Of a DNA stretch of 64,000 nucleotides, positions 32,101 to 41,270 are shown one piece after another. The stretch spans positions 1-64,000 of the forward strand of contig JAGTTS010000009.1 of the NCBI GenBank assembly GCA_018223375.1, written 5' to 3'. Numbering within the stretch: position 1 is the stretch's first letter; every line of letters begins with the position of its first letter. Under the pieces are notes generated by a model that saw nothing but the letters and a program-made list of their open reading frames with translations, searched no databases and had not been told where the DNA came from. Both the position numbers and the translations under genes were made by a program. Origin of the DNA: Clostridiaceae bacterium Marseille-Q3526 (GTDB lineage Bacteria; Bacillota; Clostridia; Lachnospirales; Lachnospiraceae).

Positions 32101-33212
32101 TATTTATTTCCCCCTTCCCTATCATTGCCTTTTGGGGCTTCATCGTTGATGCCTGTGCCTCCTGTCTTAGCAGCCATTTCCTTCTTCTGGGCAGCCAGAG
32201 CCTTTCTCTTTCCGTTAAACTGGAACAGCAGCTCCATGGTTGCCACAATAATGAAAATAGCAGAAATGGTATCTACAATCGATTTCGGAACGCCGGTAGA
32301 CTGCTGCATCGCCATAGCTCCTGCCTTTAATACAGCTAAGAAGAAAGCCATAAATGGTGTAAAAATCATGTTGGACTTTACAATCAGGGCCGCTAACATG
32401 CCGTTGGTTCCCAGATCCTTTGCAAAGTTGTCCAGGTAGTATCCATGTACGCCCAGTACCTCGATACATCCGGCGATTCCGCCTAACATACCGGAAAGCA
32501 GCATGGCGTTAATAAATACCTTTTTAGAGTTAATTCCTACATAATCTGCATGGTAGGGATTGGTTCCCACTGTACGGATTTTATAGCCCCACTTTGTCTT
32601 GTAGAGCATTACAATGACCAGAACTACCACGCCGGCCGCGATGAAAACTCCCGCGTTGGCTGAGGATGGCTTAATAATCTTCGGCAGTGTAACAAGCACT
32701 GGATCAGACTGCGGGTTGGCAGTTCCTGCGCTCATAGGGCCGCTGACAAGATAGGATCCGATGTACAGAGCTACTGTATTCATCAGAATAGTTACGCAGA
32801 CCTCTGATACATTGTAATATGCCTTTAACACAGCCGGGATCAGGGCCCAGGCTGCAGCCACTGCCATAGCTCCTGCAAAGCAGGCCAGCATAAGAATAGG
32901 CTTTGGAAGGAAGCCGCAGTTCACGCCAATCCAGGCCGCAGCAATACCTCCCAGACACACCTCTCCCTCTACTCCTACGTTGAAGGCCCCCGCCTTGGCC
33001 GCCACCGCAAAGGCGATGGAGGTCAGAAGAAGGGGCGTAAAGCCTGCGATGGTAGTTCCAAAGCCAAGCTTTGTTCCGAAAGCTCCCTTAAATACTGCGC
33101 CATAAGCTGCCAGAGGATTCTCTCCAATTGCCAGAATAAAGATAGCTCCGATACCCAGCGCAAGGGCAAGGGTCAGCAGAATTTTCCTTAAACCTTTTAA
33201 TGACTGGCTCAT
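32100..33212 (-). CDS. Nucleoside ABC transporter permease 1
   Basis: A 370-residue BPD_transp_2 permease with many membrane segments; signature AAKAGAFNVGVEGEVCLGGIAAAWIG and a YNVSEVCVTILMN cytoplasmic loop typical of YufP/NupP-like proteins. The Lys/Asp/Gly-rich C-terminal tail is likely cytoplasmic. The start overlaps the ATPase stop by 4 bp. Confidence 0.9.
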   Translation of the reverse strand: MSQSLKGLRKILLTLALALGIGAIFILAIGENPLAAYGAVFKGAFGTKLGFGTTIAGFTPLLLTSIAFAVAAKAGAFNVGVEGEVCLGGIAAAWIGVNCGFLPKPILMLACFAGAMAVAAAWALIPAVLKAYYNVSEVCVTILMNTVALYIGSYLVSGPMSAGTANPQSDPVLVTLPKIIKPSSANAGVFIAAGVVVLVIVMLYKTKWGYKIRTVGTNPYHADYVGINSKKVFINAMLLSGMLGGIAGCIEVLGVHGYYLDNFAKDLGTNGMLAALIVKSNMIFTPFMAFFLAVLKAGAMAMQQSTGVPKSIVDTISAIFIIVATMELLFQFNGKRKALAAQKKEMAAKTGGTGINDEAPKGNDREGGNK

Positions 33213-34777
33213 GCCTCATCTCCCTCCTTCCTGATTTCATCTGTCTGTGCAGCTGCATTCTGCCCTGCTTTTTCTCCGCCCATCATCAAAAGTCCCAGGT
33301 TGTTCTCATTGGCCTCGCTGGCCTCCATCTCACCTGTGATCTTTCCTTCATGGATAACGATAATCCGGTCGGACAGAGAGATAATCTCCTCCAGCTCCGC
33401 TGATACCAGAAGCACGCCGGCTCCCTTCTTTTTCGCCTGCTCCAGGGTGTTTCTGATGGACTCGATGGCTCCGATGTCAACGCCTCTGGTAGGCTGGGAA
33501 GCCACCAGCAGCTTTTTATTCATGGAAACCTCTCTGGCCACTACAACCTTCTGGGCGTTTCCTCCTGATAAGGAGGATGTGGGGAGATGGTAGTCAGCCG
33601 GACGGATGTCAAACTGCTCTGTCATCTCCTGGGCGTACTGATCCTGAGCCGCCCGGTTCATAAAAGCGCCCTTGGTATAAACGCCCTTATCAATCTCTAC
33701 TGCGATCAGATTGTCTTCAATACTCATATCACGGTTCAGACCGCGCTTATTTCTGTCCTCTGGAATGTGGGCCAGGCCAGCTTCCCTCACCTTCCTTGGA
33801 GAACGGTTGGTGATATCCACACCATTTAACAGAATTTTTCCTTTTTCCACACGGCGCAGTCCTGTAATGGCCTCAATCAGCTCAGACTGCCCGTTTCCGT
33901 CGATTCCTGCAATTCCTACGATCTCTCCCTCATTTACATGGAGAGACATGCCGCGGATTTTAGATGATTCCTTCTGGCTGGGAACCCATACGTCCTGCAC
34001 CTCCAGAATCTTCTCTCCAGCCTTTCCGTAGCTCTTATCGATATTTAAGAAGACCTCACGGCCAATCATTTTCTTCGTCAGATCAAGAGGCGTAGTCTCT
34101 TCCTTGTTCACAGTTCCCATATAGGTTCCCTGGCGCATAACAGAAATACGGTCGGAAATTTCCATTACCTCGTTCAGCTTGTGGGAAATAAAGACAAGGG
34201 ATTTGCCTTCTTTTTTCAGGTTAAACAAAATCTCAAACAGCTTTTTTGTCTCCTGAGGCGTCAGAACCGCCGTCGGCTCGTCCAGAATAATGATATCTGC
34301 CCCGCGCATCAGAGTCTTGATGATCTCCACTCGCTGAGCCTCTCCTACAGAAATCTGGCTGACCTTTTTGTCCAGCTGAATTTCCATGTTATACTGGTCG
34401 ATATAATGTCTGACTTCTTTTCTGGCTTTGTCAAAATCGATGGTAATGCCTTTTTTCGGCTCGAAGCCCAGAATCACGTTCTCCAGAACTGTCAGCTCAT
34501 TTACCAGCATGAACTCCTGGTGAACCATACCGATTCCTCTGGCAATGGCAGTTCCCGGATCCAGCTTTGTGATCCTCTCTCCTTTTATGATAAACTCTCC
34601 GCTGTCAATGGGATACATTCCATAGAGAAGCTTCATCATCGTCGACTTTCCAGCGCCGTTTTCTCCGATCAGCGAGTGTATCTCCCCCTTTTTCAGGGTG
34701 AATTCTCCCTCTCTCACTGCGTGCACCTCGCCGAATGATTTCGAAATGCCCCTCATCTCCACTACATACTCGCTCAT
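33209..34777 (-). CDS. Nucleoside ABC transporter double ATPase
   Basis: A 522-residue protein with two ABC domains. Domain 1: Walker A GENGAGKS (about 38-45), signature ISVGEAQRVEI and Walker B DIIILDEPTAVLTP. Domain 2: degenerate loop GIDGNGQSE (about 290), intact signature LSGGNAQKVVVAREV. This is the RbsA/YufO layout of BMP-type nucleoside importers. It drives uptake together with the two permeases. A stem-loop sits in the 178-bp gap after the lipoprotein gene. Confidence 0.93.
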   Translation of the reverse strand: MSEYVVEMRGISKSFGEVHAVREGEFTLKKGEIHSLIGENGAGKSTMMKLLYGMYPIDSGEFIIKGERITKLDPGTAIARGIGMVHQEFMLVNELTVLENVILGFEPKKGITIDFDKARKEVRHYIDQYNMEIQLDKKVSQISVGEAQRVEIIKTLMRGADIIILDEPTAVLTPQETKKLFEILFNLKKEGKSLVFISHKLNEVMEISDRISVMRQGTYMGTVNKEETTPLDLTKKMIGREVFLNIDKSYGKAGEKILEVQDVWVPSQKESSKIRGMSLHVNEGEIVGIAGIDGNGQSELIEAITGLRRVEKGKILLNGVDITNRSPRKVREAGLAHIPEDRNKRGLNRDMSIEDNLIAVEIDKGVYTKGAFMNRAAQDQYAQEMTEQFDIRPADYHLPTSSLSGGNAQKVVVAREVSMNKKLLVASQPTRGVDIGAIESIRNTLEQAKKKGAGVLLVSAELEEIISLSDRIIVIHEGKITGEMEASEANENNLGLLMMGGEKAGQNAAAQTDEIRKEGDEA

Positions 34778-34813
34778 TGTTCCCTCCGTCCTGTACGCTC
34801 CTGTGAATTTGAA

Positions 34814-34831
34814 GCCCTGGTCTGCCAGGGC
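34814..34831 (-). terminator. Intercistronic stem-loop after the BMP lipoprotein gene
   Basis: GCCCTGG (34814-34820) and CCAGGGC (34825-34831) form a tight hairpin; a second GC-rich stem (GGCGCT...AGCGCC, about 34829-34855) adjoins. Such structures commonly protect the binding-protein mRNA and reduce readthrough, giving more binding protein than membrane components. Confidence 0.55.
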
Positions 34832-34955
34832 GCTTTACCCAGAGAGGGGGGAGCGCCGTTCCTGATGTGAAATCGCTGTGATCCCATATCATTCTGCGAC
34901 ACTCCCCCCTCACCGCCTGTTTTATCTGCTGTCTATTAAGAAACTCGCCTGAAGC

Positions 34956-36065
34956 TTACTGATTTGCGCCGAATCCCTCGTAGTTCTCAACTACAATTTC
35001 ACCGGAAACGATCTTTTCCTGAAGTTCTTCACACTTATCTACAATATCCTGTGGGAACTTGTCTCCAAGGGCTTCCTTCATCACTGAGAAATCAGTTAAG
35101 CTTACGCCGCCCTCGCTTAATGTCAGGTACTGAGTGCTTCCACCCTCAAAGGTTCCCTCTACTGCAGACTGGATAACCAGATAGCACGCATTGTCTACTC
35201 TCTTTACCATAGAAGTAAGCACGTGGCCAGGCTGATCCTTGTCCTGATCCAGATCTACGCCGATTGCATACTTTCCTGCCTCTTTTGCTGCCTCAAGGAT
35301 TCCAGGGCCTGTACCGGAAGCTACGTTCATAACGATATCTGCGCCCTGCTCATACTGAGCCAGTGTCAGCTCCTTGCCCTTTAACGGGTCTGTCCATGTT
35401 CCTGCGAATGCCTGAAGGATTGTGATATCCGGATCGATGTATTTCGCACCCTGCTCATATCCTACATAGAAATCGTGGAGAACCGGAATATCCATTCCGC
35501 CTACCCAACCGATTACATTGTCTTCGTTTACACCCTCAATATCTGTCTTCTGTGTGAACATAGCTGCTGCAGCGCCTGCCAGGAAGGAACCCTGGTTCTG
35601 GGCAAAGCTGATGGATTCTACGTTCGGAAGATCTACTGTGGTATCGATAACTGCGAACTTGGTGTCCGGATAGTTCGGCGCATGTTTTGAAATATAATCT
35701 GCAATGTTGGAAGAAGCGCCGATAACCAGATCGTAGCCGCCTTCACATGCAGCTACCAGGTTAGCTTCCCACTCTTGAGCTGTCGTTCCTTCCAGGGACT
35801 TTAACTCAATGCCGAAGTCCTCTACTGCTTTCTGAGCGCCGATGTTACAGGAATCATTGTAGGACTTATCTCCCAGATTTCCTGTGTACACGATGCAGAC
35901 TTTGAGACCGTCTTTGCTCTCTTCATTTCCAGCTTCCTTGCTCTCTTCTGCCGCTCCGCCTTCTGCAGCCTTCGTAGTCTCCTTGCCGCTGTCGGATGAG
36001 CCGCAGCCTGCCAGGCTTACGCACATCAATCCTGCCATTAACAGACACAATGCTCGTTTCTTCAT
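34956..36065 (-). CDS. BMP family nucleoside-binding lipoprotein
   Basis: A 369-residue basic membrane protein (BMP/PnrA) family lipoprotein. The signal peptide ends in lipobox LAGC with Cys21, followed by a Ser/Glu/Lys-rich linker. The fold core has KVCIVYTGNLGDKSYNDSCNIGAQKA, VIGASSNIADYI, FLAGAAAAMFTQK and NVIGWVGGMDIPVLHDFYVGYEQGAKYIDP. It captures purine or pyrimidine nucleosides at the cell surface for the ABC importer. First gene of the operon, with a strong promoter 100 bp upstream. Confidence 0.93.
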   Translation of the reverse strand: MKKRALCLLMAGLMCVSLAGCGSSDSGKETTKAAEGGAAEESKEAGNEESKDGLKVCIVYTGNLGDKSYNDSCNIGAQKAVEDFGIELKSLEGTTAQEWEANLVAACEGGYDLVIGASSNIADYISKHAPNYPDTKFAVIDTTVDLPNVESISFAQNQGSFLAGAAAAMFTQKTDIEGVNEDNVIGWVGGMDIPVLHDFYVGYEQGAKYIDPDITILQAFAGTWTDPLKGKELTLAQYEQGADIVMNVASGTGPGILEAAKEAGKYAIGVDLDQDKDQPGHVLTSMVKRVDNACYLVIQSAVEGTFEGGSTQYLTLSEGGVSLTDFSVMKEALGDKFPQDIVDKCEELQEKIVSGEIVVENYEGFGANQ

Positions 36066-36128
36066 GTTTTCTCCTCCTCCATAACCTTTCGTTTCCGTGG
36101 TGCACTTGCTTTTTATGATGCGGAAATT

Positions 36129-36146
36129 TAGGAAACCATTTTCCTA
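36129..36146. promoter_or_regulatory. Palindromic operator candidate in the operon leader
   Basis: TAGGAAA (36129-36135) and TTTCCTA (36140-36146) are perfect inverted repeats around CCAT. They lie just downstream of the start point expected from the promoter at 36169-36197, a roadblock position typical for LacI-type repressors. Confidence 0.55.
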
Positions 36147-36168
36147 CATCATTTTCTCTGATAGTCAA

Positions 36169-36197
36169 ATCATACATCTATAGAGCGCGTTTGTCAA
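36169..36197 (-). promoter_or_regulatory. Strong promoter of the nucleoside operon
   Basis: Minus strand TTGACA (36192-36197), 17 bp, TATGAT (36169-36174). Confidence 0.85.
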
Positions 36198-36312
36198 TAT
36201 GTTTCGTTATTTTTGTATAGATTTTCTTTTGTTATCCATCGCTTTTTAATTAGATTCACTATTTTTCAGGTTTCCCCCTCCTTTATATTATGACTTTTTT
36301 CTACAAATACCT

Positions 36313-36327
36313 CAGTTTCCGAAACTG
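36313..36327. promoter_or_regulatory. LacI-type operator candidate upstream of the regulator gene
   Basis: CAGTTTCCGAAACTG is a perfect 15-bp palindrome centred on one base, the size and symmetry of LacI/GalR operators. It lies between the divergent promoters, just upstream of the regulator's -35. Confidence 0.55.
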
Positions 36328-36343
36328 TTTTTCTTACTTTCTC

Positions 36344-36372
36344 TTGTTTTTGCCCGGTTCAGGGGGTATACT
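36344..36372 (+). promoter_or_regulatory. Promoter of the LacI-PfkB gene
   Basis: TTGTTT (36344-36349), 17 bp, TATACT (36367-36372), 26 bp before the ATG with AGAGAGGAG between. Confidence 0.6.
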
Positions 36373-36398
36373 TTTATGATACAGAGAGGAGAAAGACT

Positions 36399-38315
36399 AT
36401 GAATATTAAAGATATTGCGCGCCTGGCGGGGGTTTCCGTCTCTACGGTTTCCAAGGTAATGAACCGGAAAGACGGAACCATCAGCCAGGAAACAAGAGAA
36501 AAGGTTTTAAAAATTGCCAGAGATTACAATTACACACCCTATGCTTCTGTTATGACGCCTTCTGGAAAAACCTTTCTCATCGGCGTACTGCTGCGCTCCT
36601 CCACTGTCCGAACCACTTTAAACGGAATTCTGGAGAGGGCCAGGGAACTTGGCTACGGAGTCCTGATCTCAGACTCCGGCTCTTCCCTGGAAGGTGAAAA
36701 AAAGGCGCTGTCCTCGTTTTTCAGAAACCGGGTGGATGCGGTGCTGTGGGAGGCATTTGGAACAGAAAGCCTGCAGAACATGTCTGAGCTTGAAAAGGCC
36801 GGAATTCCCTTCCTGTTTTTCAACTGCACCCTGCCCGGATCCATAAACCTGGATTATCAGGGAATGGGCTATGCAGCCGCCCGCCTTCTTATTCAAAACG
36901 GACATCAGGATATCGCCTGCCTTCTCTCGCCGGGAAGCCGTACAGACGCTCTGTTTGAAGGCTATAAGAAGTGTCTGTTTGACCACCAGCTCCCCTTCCG
37001 AAAAGATCTGATATTCCACGGAATTACCCCGGCTCTCCTTCATCGTCTGGCCAGCCATGGGGCTACGGCTGTCCTCTGCTCCCATTTCGCCTCTGCTCTG
37101 GAGCTTTATGAGAGAGGCCTGATTCTCCACTGCAAAACCCCGGAGGATTTCTCCCTTTTATCCCTCAGGGACGATGGGCGGCTGAAAACGCCGTTTCCAG
37201 ATATTTCCTCCTTCTCCATTCCCCACCGTCAGTTCGGGCGCTTTCTCTGTGAGCAGTTAATTCGCCTGACCGAGCGGGAGGAAGGCGACGGATCAGGCGT
37301 TTTGACTGAGGCGACTGCCTTTTCCTGGGTTCCTGAACCAGACAGCCTGTCCACCATAGGGCTTCCCTTTTCCATGCTGCCTAAAAAAATGGCTGTGGTG
37401 GGAAGCAGCAATGTGGATATTTATCTGAAAGTAGACCAGCTTCCTTCCTCCGGCCGTGTAGCGCGCACCTCCCTGTCTGCCCAGCACGCAGGCGGAAAGG
37501 GGCTGAACCAGGCGGTAGGAGCCGCTAAACTGGGACACCGTGTTTCCCTGATTACAGCAGTGGGCAACGATACAGAAGCTGACATGCTCTATGAAACGCT
37601 TTACAAACATTCCGTAGAGTCCTCCGGCATCCGGAAAAATGACTCTCTCCCTACAGGAAGAGCCTACATCTTTGTGGAACCTGGCGGCGAATCCATGATC
37701 ACCATCCTTTCCGGAGCTAACGATGCCCTGCGACCTGCGGATCTGAAAAACAGCGCCCATCTGTTTAAGGACGCTGCCTACACGTTAATCAGCACGGAAA
37801 TCCCCATGGAAACGGTGGAGGAGGCCTGTCGGCTGACCAGAAGTCAGGGCGGCAAAACGATTGTAAAGCCTGCCACCTGCGGTCCCTTAAAGCCTGAGCT
37901 CCTGAAGCTGATTGATATTCTCATTCCAAATCTGGAAGAACTGAACGAGATCTGTCCCGGACCGGCTGATATAAAAGAAAAAGCTGCAGCTCTTTTAAAT
38001 CAGGGGACAGGGACAGTCATTGTCACCCTGGGAGCTGACGGCTGCCTGCTGTGTACCTCTGGGGAGGTAAAACATTTTCCTGCTTCTGACTTTCCTGCCA
38101 TCGACAATACAGGAGCCGGAGATGCTTTTATCAGCGCCCTGGCCTCCTATCTGCTCTACGGCTTTGATTTGGAGCATGCAATTCAGATTGCCGGCTATGC
38201 TGCCGGATTCTGTATTACCCGCGAGGGAGTTGTTCCATCTCTCATTGACAAGAGTACACTGGAAACTTATCTCCAGCAGAAGGCTCCTGAGCTTCTGACC
38301 ATTCCTGGTCACTAG
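36399..38315 (+). CDS. LacI-family regulator fused to PfkB/ribokinase-type kinase
   Basis: A 638-residue fusion. Residues 1-55 are a LacI HTH (MNIKDIARLAGVSVSTVSKVMN); about 60-310 a periplasmic-binding-like domain (IGVLLRSSTVRTTLNGILERARELGYGV); about 328-630 a ribokinase fold: VVGSSNVDIYLKVDQLP, HAGGKGLNQAVGAAKLG and DNTGAGDAFISALASYLL, with the GAGD catalytic Asp intact. It is divergent from the nucleoside operon and likely regulates it. Kinase activity, sensing, or both are possible. The kinase part resembles, but is not, the downstream RbsK. Followed by a strong terminator. Confidence 0.92.
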   Translation: MNIKDIARLAGVSVSTVSKVMNRKDGTISQETREKVLKIARDYNYTPYASVMTPSGKTFLIGVLLRSSTVRTTLNGILERARELGYGVLISDSGSSLEGEKKALSSFFRNRVDAVLWEAFGTESLQNMSELEKAGIPFLFFNCTLPGSINLDYQGMGYAAARLLIQNGHQDIACLLSPGSRTDALFEGYKKCLFDHQLPFRKDLIFHGITPALLHRLASHGATAVLCSHFASALELYERGLILHCKTPEDFSLLSLRDDGRLKTPFPDISSFSIPHRQFGRFLCEQLIRLTEREEGDGSGVLTEATAFSWVPEPDSLSTIGLPFSMLPKKMAVVGSSNVDIYLKVDQLPSSGRVARTSLSAQHAGGKGLNQAVGAAKLGHRVSLITAVGNDTEADMLYETLYKHSVESSGIRKNDSLPTGRAYIFVEPGGESMITILSGANDALRPADLKNSAHLFKDAAYTLISTEIPMETVEEACRLTRSQGGKTIVKPATCGPLKPELLKLIDILIPNLEELNEICPGPADIKEKAAALLNQGTGTVIVTLGADGCLLCTSGEVKHFPASDFPAIDNTGAGDAFISALASYLLYGFDLEHAIQIAGYAAGFCITREGVVPSLIDKSTLETYLQQKAPELLTIPGH

Positions 38316-38330
38316 GAGCCCTATACGCCA

Positions 38331-38374
38331 ATTGGCGCAGAGGTAACTACCCTTCTGCGCCAATCTCTTTTTTT
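38331..38374 (+). terminator. Terminator after the LacI-PfkB gene
   Basis: ATTGGCGCAGA pairs with TCTGCGCCAAT and is followed by TCTTTTTTT. The stop codon of the convergent MATE gene lies inside the loop. Confidence 0.85.
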
Positions 38375-39708
38375 ACCTGTCTCATCTGTTTTTTGTAAAG
38401 AATCCAGCCAATTCCAGCCGCCAGAATCTCAGCCACCGGAAAGGACAGCCACACTCCCGGCAGTCCCATGCTCTTTGAAAGCGCTAAAGCCAGGGGAGGA
38501 ATCACCACCAGCTGTCGGATCAGAGAGACAATCAGGGAGTAAAGCCCCTGTCCCAGAGCCTCGAAGCAGCCGCAGAACACCGTTCCTGCCGCCGAGAAAA
38601 TAAAGCCCAGGCTGATCAGGCGCAGGCAGGAAATTCCCATTTCAAGCATTTCCCCTTCCGCTCCGAACATCCCCATAATCGGGCCTGGAACCGCCAGGAA
38701 CAGAACCGTTCCCGCCGCTAAAATCGCGCCGCAGGAGATCATGCTGCAGGTTACCGTTTCCTTCATTCTTTTCAGATATCCGGCTCCGTAGTTGTAGCTC
38801 ATAATCGGACGCATTCCCTGGATAATCCCGTTCTCCGGCATGTAGACAAAGCTCTGAAATTTGTAGTACAGCCCGAAGACAGCCACAGCCAGAGAAGAAA
38901 AGCTGGTTAAAAGAGCATTCAGAATGCCCACCAGCAGAGACGGCAGGGACAGCATAATACAGGATGGAATTCCGATGGAATAAATTTTCACAGCCACAGC
39001 CTTATCAAACTGAAATCCCTTAAAGCTGATGTGAATCTGCTTTTCCTTCTTAATAAAGAGAAGCACCGCCAGGCCGCAGGCCAGCATCTGCCCGGCTACC
39101 GTAGCTATGGCAGCTCCCGCCACGCCCATGGCCGGAAATCCAAATAAGCCGAAAATCATAATCGGATCCAGAATGATGTTGGTCAGCGCTCCCGCCGCCT
39201 GCAGAATCATGGGCATAATCATATTGCCGGTGGCCTGAAACATTTTCTCAATGTAAATGTGAAAAATGCTTCCAAAGGACAGGCACACCACAATGTAGGT
39301 ATAGCTGCATCCCATGGAGAAGGTCTCCGGATCTGAGGTGAAAAATCCCAGAAACGGCTTCGTCAGAAACAGTCCTATCAGGACAAATAAAATGCTGTGA
39401 AGCAGGGTAAACAAAATTCCATGGGCAGCCGCCCGGTTGGTCTCCTCCTGCTTTCTGGCTCCCAGACTCTTGGCAATGCAGGCGTTAATTCCCACTCCGT
39501 ATCCTACCGCCACCGCTAAAATCAGATTCTGAAGCGGGTAGGCCAGCGATACGGCTGTCAGCGCCTTCTCGCTGATTCTGGCTACGAAAATACTGTCCAC
39601 CACATTGTACATAGACTGAATCAGCATGGAAATCATCGGCGGAATCGACATGGACATCAAAAGGGGAAAGACAGGCTTCGTCCCCATGACGTTTTCTCTT
39701 GGTTCCAT
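38347..39708 (-). CDS. MATE family efflux transporter
   Basis: About 453 residues with twelve hydrophobic segments; MATE features are PLLMSMSIPPMISMLIQSMYNVVDSIFVARISEKALTAVSLAYPL and LGARKQEETNRAA. It exports cationic drugs or metabolites with Na+ or H+. I chose MEPRENVMG at 39708 because it has GGGAG upstream and fits family length; the frame opens 36 codons earlier at 39816 with a weaker site. A promoter and two direct repeats lie upstream. Confidence 0.88.
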   Translation of the reverse strand: MEPRENVMGTKPVFPLLMSMSIPPMISMLIQSMYNVVDSIFVARISEKALTAVSLAYPLQNLILAVAVGYGVGINACIAKSLGARKQEETNRAAAHGILFTLLHSILFVLIGLFLTKPFLGFFTSDPETFSMGCSYTYIVVCLSFGSIFHIYIEKMFQATGNMIMPMILQAAGALTNIILDPIMIFGLFGFPAMGVAGAAIATVAGQMLACGLAVLLFIKKEKQIHISFKGFQFDKAVAVKIYSIGIPSCIMLSLPSLLVGILNALLTSFSSLAVAVFGLYYKFQSFVYMPENGIIQGMRPIMSYNYGAGYLKRMKETVTCSMISCGAILAAGTVLFLAVPGPIMGMFGAEGEMLEMGISCLRLISLGFIFSAAGTVFCGCFEALGQGLYSLIVSLIRQLVVIPPLALALSKSMGLPGVWLSFPVAEILAAGIGWILYKKQMRQVKKEIGAEG

Positions 39709-39820
39709 AAGTGTAAATCTCCCTTCCGACAAAAAAGGAGGCCATGATTCCCTGTTTAAATCAGAAACAGAAAAATCTATAGCCTCCGGCAGTGTCTTTT
39801 TATATGTCTTTCTCATAGGA

Positions 39821-39849
39821 ACGCGCCCTATGGTTCAGACGCGCCCTAT
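39821..39849. repeat. Direct repeat in the MATE leader
   Basis: ACGCGCCCTAT occurs at 39821-39831 and again at 39839-39849, 18 bp apart, near the expected start point of MATE transcription. It could be a regulator site. Confidence 0.45.
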
Positions 39850-39850
39850 T

Positions 39851-39879
39851 AATTTATCAGATTCCCGCCTATTTGTCAA
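39851..39879 (-). promoter_or_regulatory. Promoter of the MATE gene
   Basis: Minus strand TTGACA (39874-39879), 17 bp, TAAATT (39851-39856). The -35 lies inside the end of the preceding gene. Confidence 0.65.
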
Positions 39880-40510
39880 ATCCTTTCAGGCGGATGTAAT
39901 CCTTCACCAGCTCAGCCGTCTGGTCCAGATCCAGATTCGTGGTGTTGATGGTCAGGTCGTAGTTCTTCATGTTGTGCCATTCGCTGCCTGTGAAATACTT
40001 GTAATATTCCCGTCTGGACTTCTCCATCTTTTTGATCCGGCGTTTTGCCCTCTCCTCGTCGATGGCGTCCACTTCCATTACGCGCTGCACTCTTCTCACC
40101 TTGTCTGCGCAGACAAAGATTCGGATCAGACGCTCCATCTCCTCCTCCTGATCCAGCACATATCCGGCGGCTCTTCCCACAATAATGCAGGACTCCTCTC
40201 TGGCCAGCTCACGAATCACAGAGGACTGGAACCGGAACAGATTCTCCGGCGCCGTCACATTTCCGCTCAGCACCGGCTCCTCTGTAAAATCCAGCTTCCG
40301 GCCCACAATCCGGTGAAGCAGGTTATTTCCGGCCTTTTCGTCCGCCAGGCGGAAATACTCCTCCCCGATGGCGCTCTTCTCTGAGGTGAGCTTTAAAATT
40401 TCATCGTCGTAAAAATGGATTCCCAGATCCTCAGCCAGCTTCCGGCCCACAATCCGGCCTCCGCTTCCATACTCCCGTTCAATGGTGATAATCAGATTTC
40501 TATTTCCCAT
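39869..40510 (-). CDS. Cytidylate kinase-like family protein
   Basis: A 213-residue P-loop protein: IITIEREYGSGGRIVGRKLAEDLGIHFYDDEI with the nucleotide-binding loop GSGGRIVG, CIIVGRAAGYVLDQ and a basic C-terminal part (RRIKKMEKSRREYYKYFTG). This is the Cytidylate_kin2 family, related to but distinct from Cmk; the substrate is not settled. Start at 40510 behind GGGAGG; the long upstream frame is not coding. It lies 23 bp after the AlkD-like gene. Confidence 0.88.
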   Translation of the reverse strand: MGNRNLIITIEREYGSGGRIVGRKLAEDLGIHFYDDEILKLTSEKSAIGEEYFRLADEKAGNNLLHRIVGRKLDFTEEPVLSGNVTAPENLFRFQSSVIRELAREESCIIVGRAAGYVLDQEEEMERLIRIFVCADKVRRVQRVMEVDAIDEERAKRRIKKMEKSRREYYKYFTGSEWHNMKNYDLTINTTNLDLDQTAELVKDYIRLKGFDK

Positions 40511-40533
40511 AACAGAACCTCCCTTCCGCCTTC

Positions 40534-41253
40534 TTATCCTTTCTCTGTCTGCCTCTGTGAAATACTGTCCCTCAGCCGGCGGATCTGCCGCTTCTGGTCC
40601 TGATCCGCCCGGCTGGATTCCAGAATCTTCTGAAGAGCCCTGCGGTACGTATCCTTTTCCAGAGTGTTCCATCTGGCCAGATATTCCATGGTAACCGCTG
40701 GAAACTTCACATAGCACACAGAAACCGCCCAGGCCACAGCCATGCTGGCGTAGTAATCCGGCTGCCGAATCTGGTCCAGAAGACGCAGCGTCTCTGAAAT
40801 GTGCGCCTCGTCCACATACCAGCTCAGCAGCATGACTGCCGCAAACCGGGCCTCAAACTCCCGCTCTGAAGAAACATACGGCTTTAAAAAATCGAGAACC
40901 TGCCTTTGATTCTTCCTGGTAAACGTAAGTCCCCCGCAAAAGGCGTCGCAGACAGCCCAGTTGTCAATTTTATCCACAAATTTCCTGATTCGTTCAAGCT
41001 TTTCCCCAGCTTCCTCCCGGACTGCGCCGATGATCAGCCCCTGAAGCTGCAGCTCCTCATAGGTTTCGTCCGTCAGCCGATCCAGGCAGGCGGCTCCCTC
41101 CTCCTTCAGAAGACGCCTGGCCATTTTCCGAAGAAGCGGAAGGCGGACTCCTAAAATATGGTCTGTTCCCGGAAGCAGCCGGCTGTGAAACTGGCGGTAG
41201 GGCTCGTCGGCCAGGGCAATCAGCTCTTTTTGAATTTCTGTATATTCTTTCAC
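40534..41253 (-). CDS. AlkD-like DNA alkylation repair HEAT protein
   Basis: A 239-residue all-helical protein with HEAT-like repeats. Family markers are GVRLPLLRKMARRL, DNWAVCDAFCGGL and a helix-rich core of the DNA alkylation repair (AlkD/AlkC superfamily). AlkD glycosylases excise bulky or cationic alkylpurines. The tryptophan of DNWAVCD matches the family motif. Expected cytoplasmic. It lies between galK and the Cmk-like gene on one strand. Confidence 0.88.
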   Translation of the reverse strand: MKEYTEIQKELIALADEPYRQFHSRLLPGTDHILGVRLPLLRKMARRLLKEEGAACLDRLTDETYEELQLQGLIIGAVREEAGEKLERIRKFVDKIDNWAVCDAFCGGLTFTRKNQRQVLDFLKPYVSSEREFEARFAAVMLLSWYVDEAHISETLRLLDQIRQPDYYASMAVAWAVSVCYVKFPAVTMEYLARWNTLEKDTYRRALQKILESSRADQDQKRQIRRLRDSISQRQTEKG

Positions 41254-41270
41254 TTTTTACTTGATCGCAA

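Noticed and set aside
36066..36398. Purine riboswitch before the nucleoside operon
   Set aside because: No three-way junction or conserved purine-aptamer loops seen; a promoter and palindromes explain the region.
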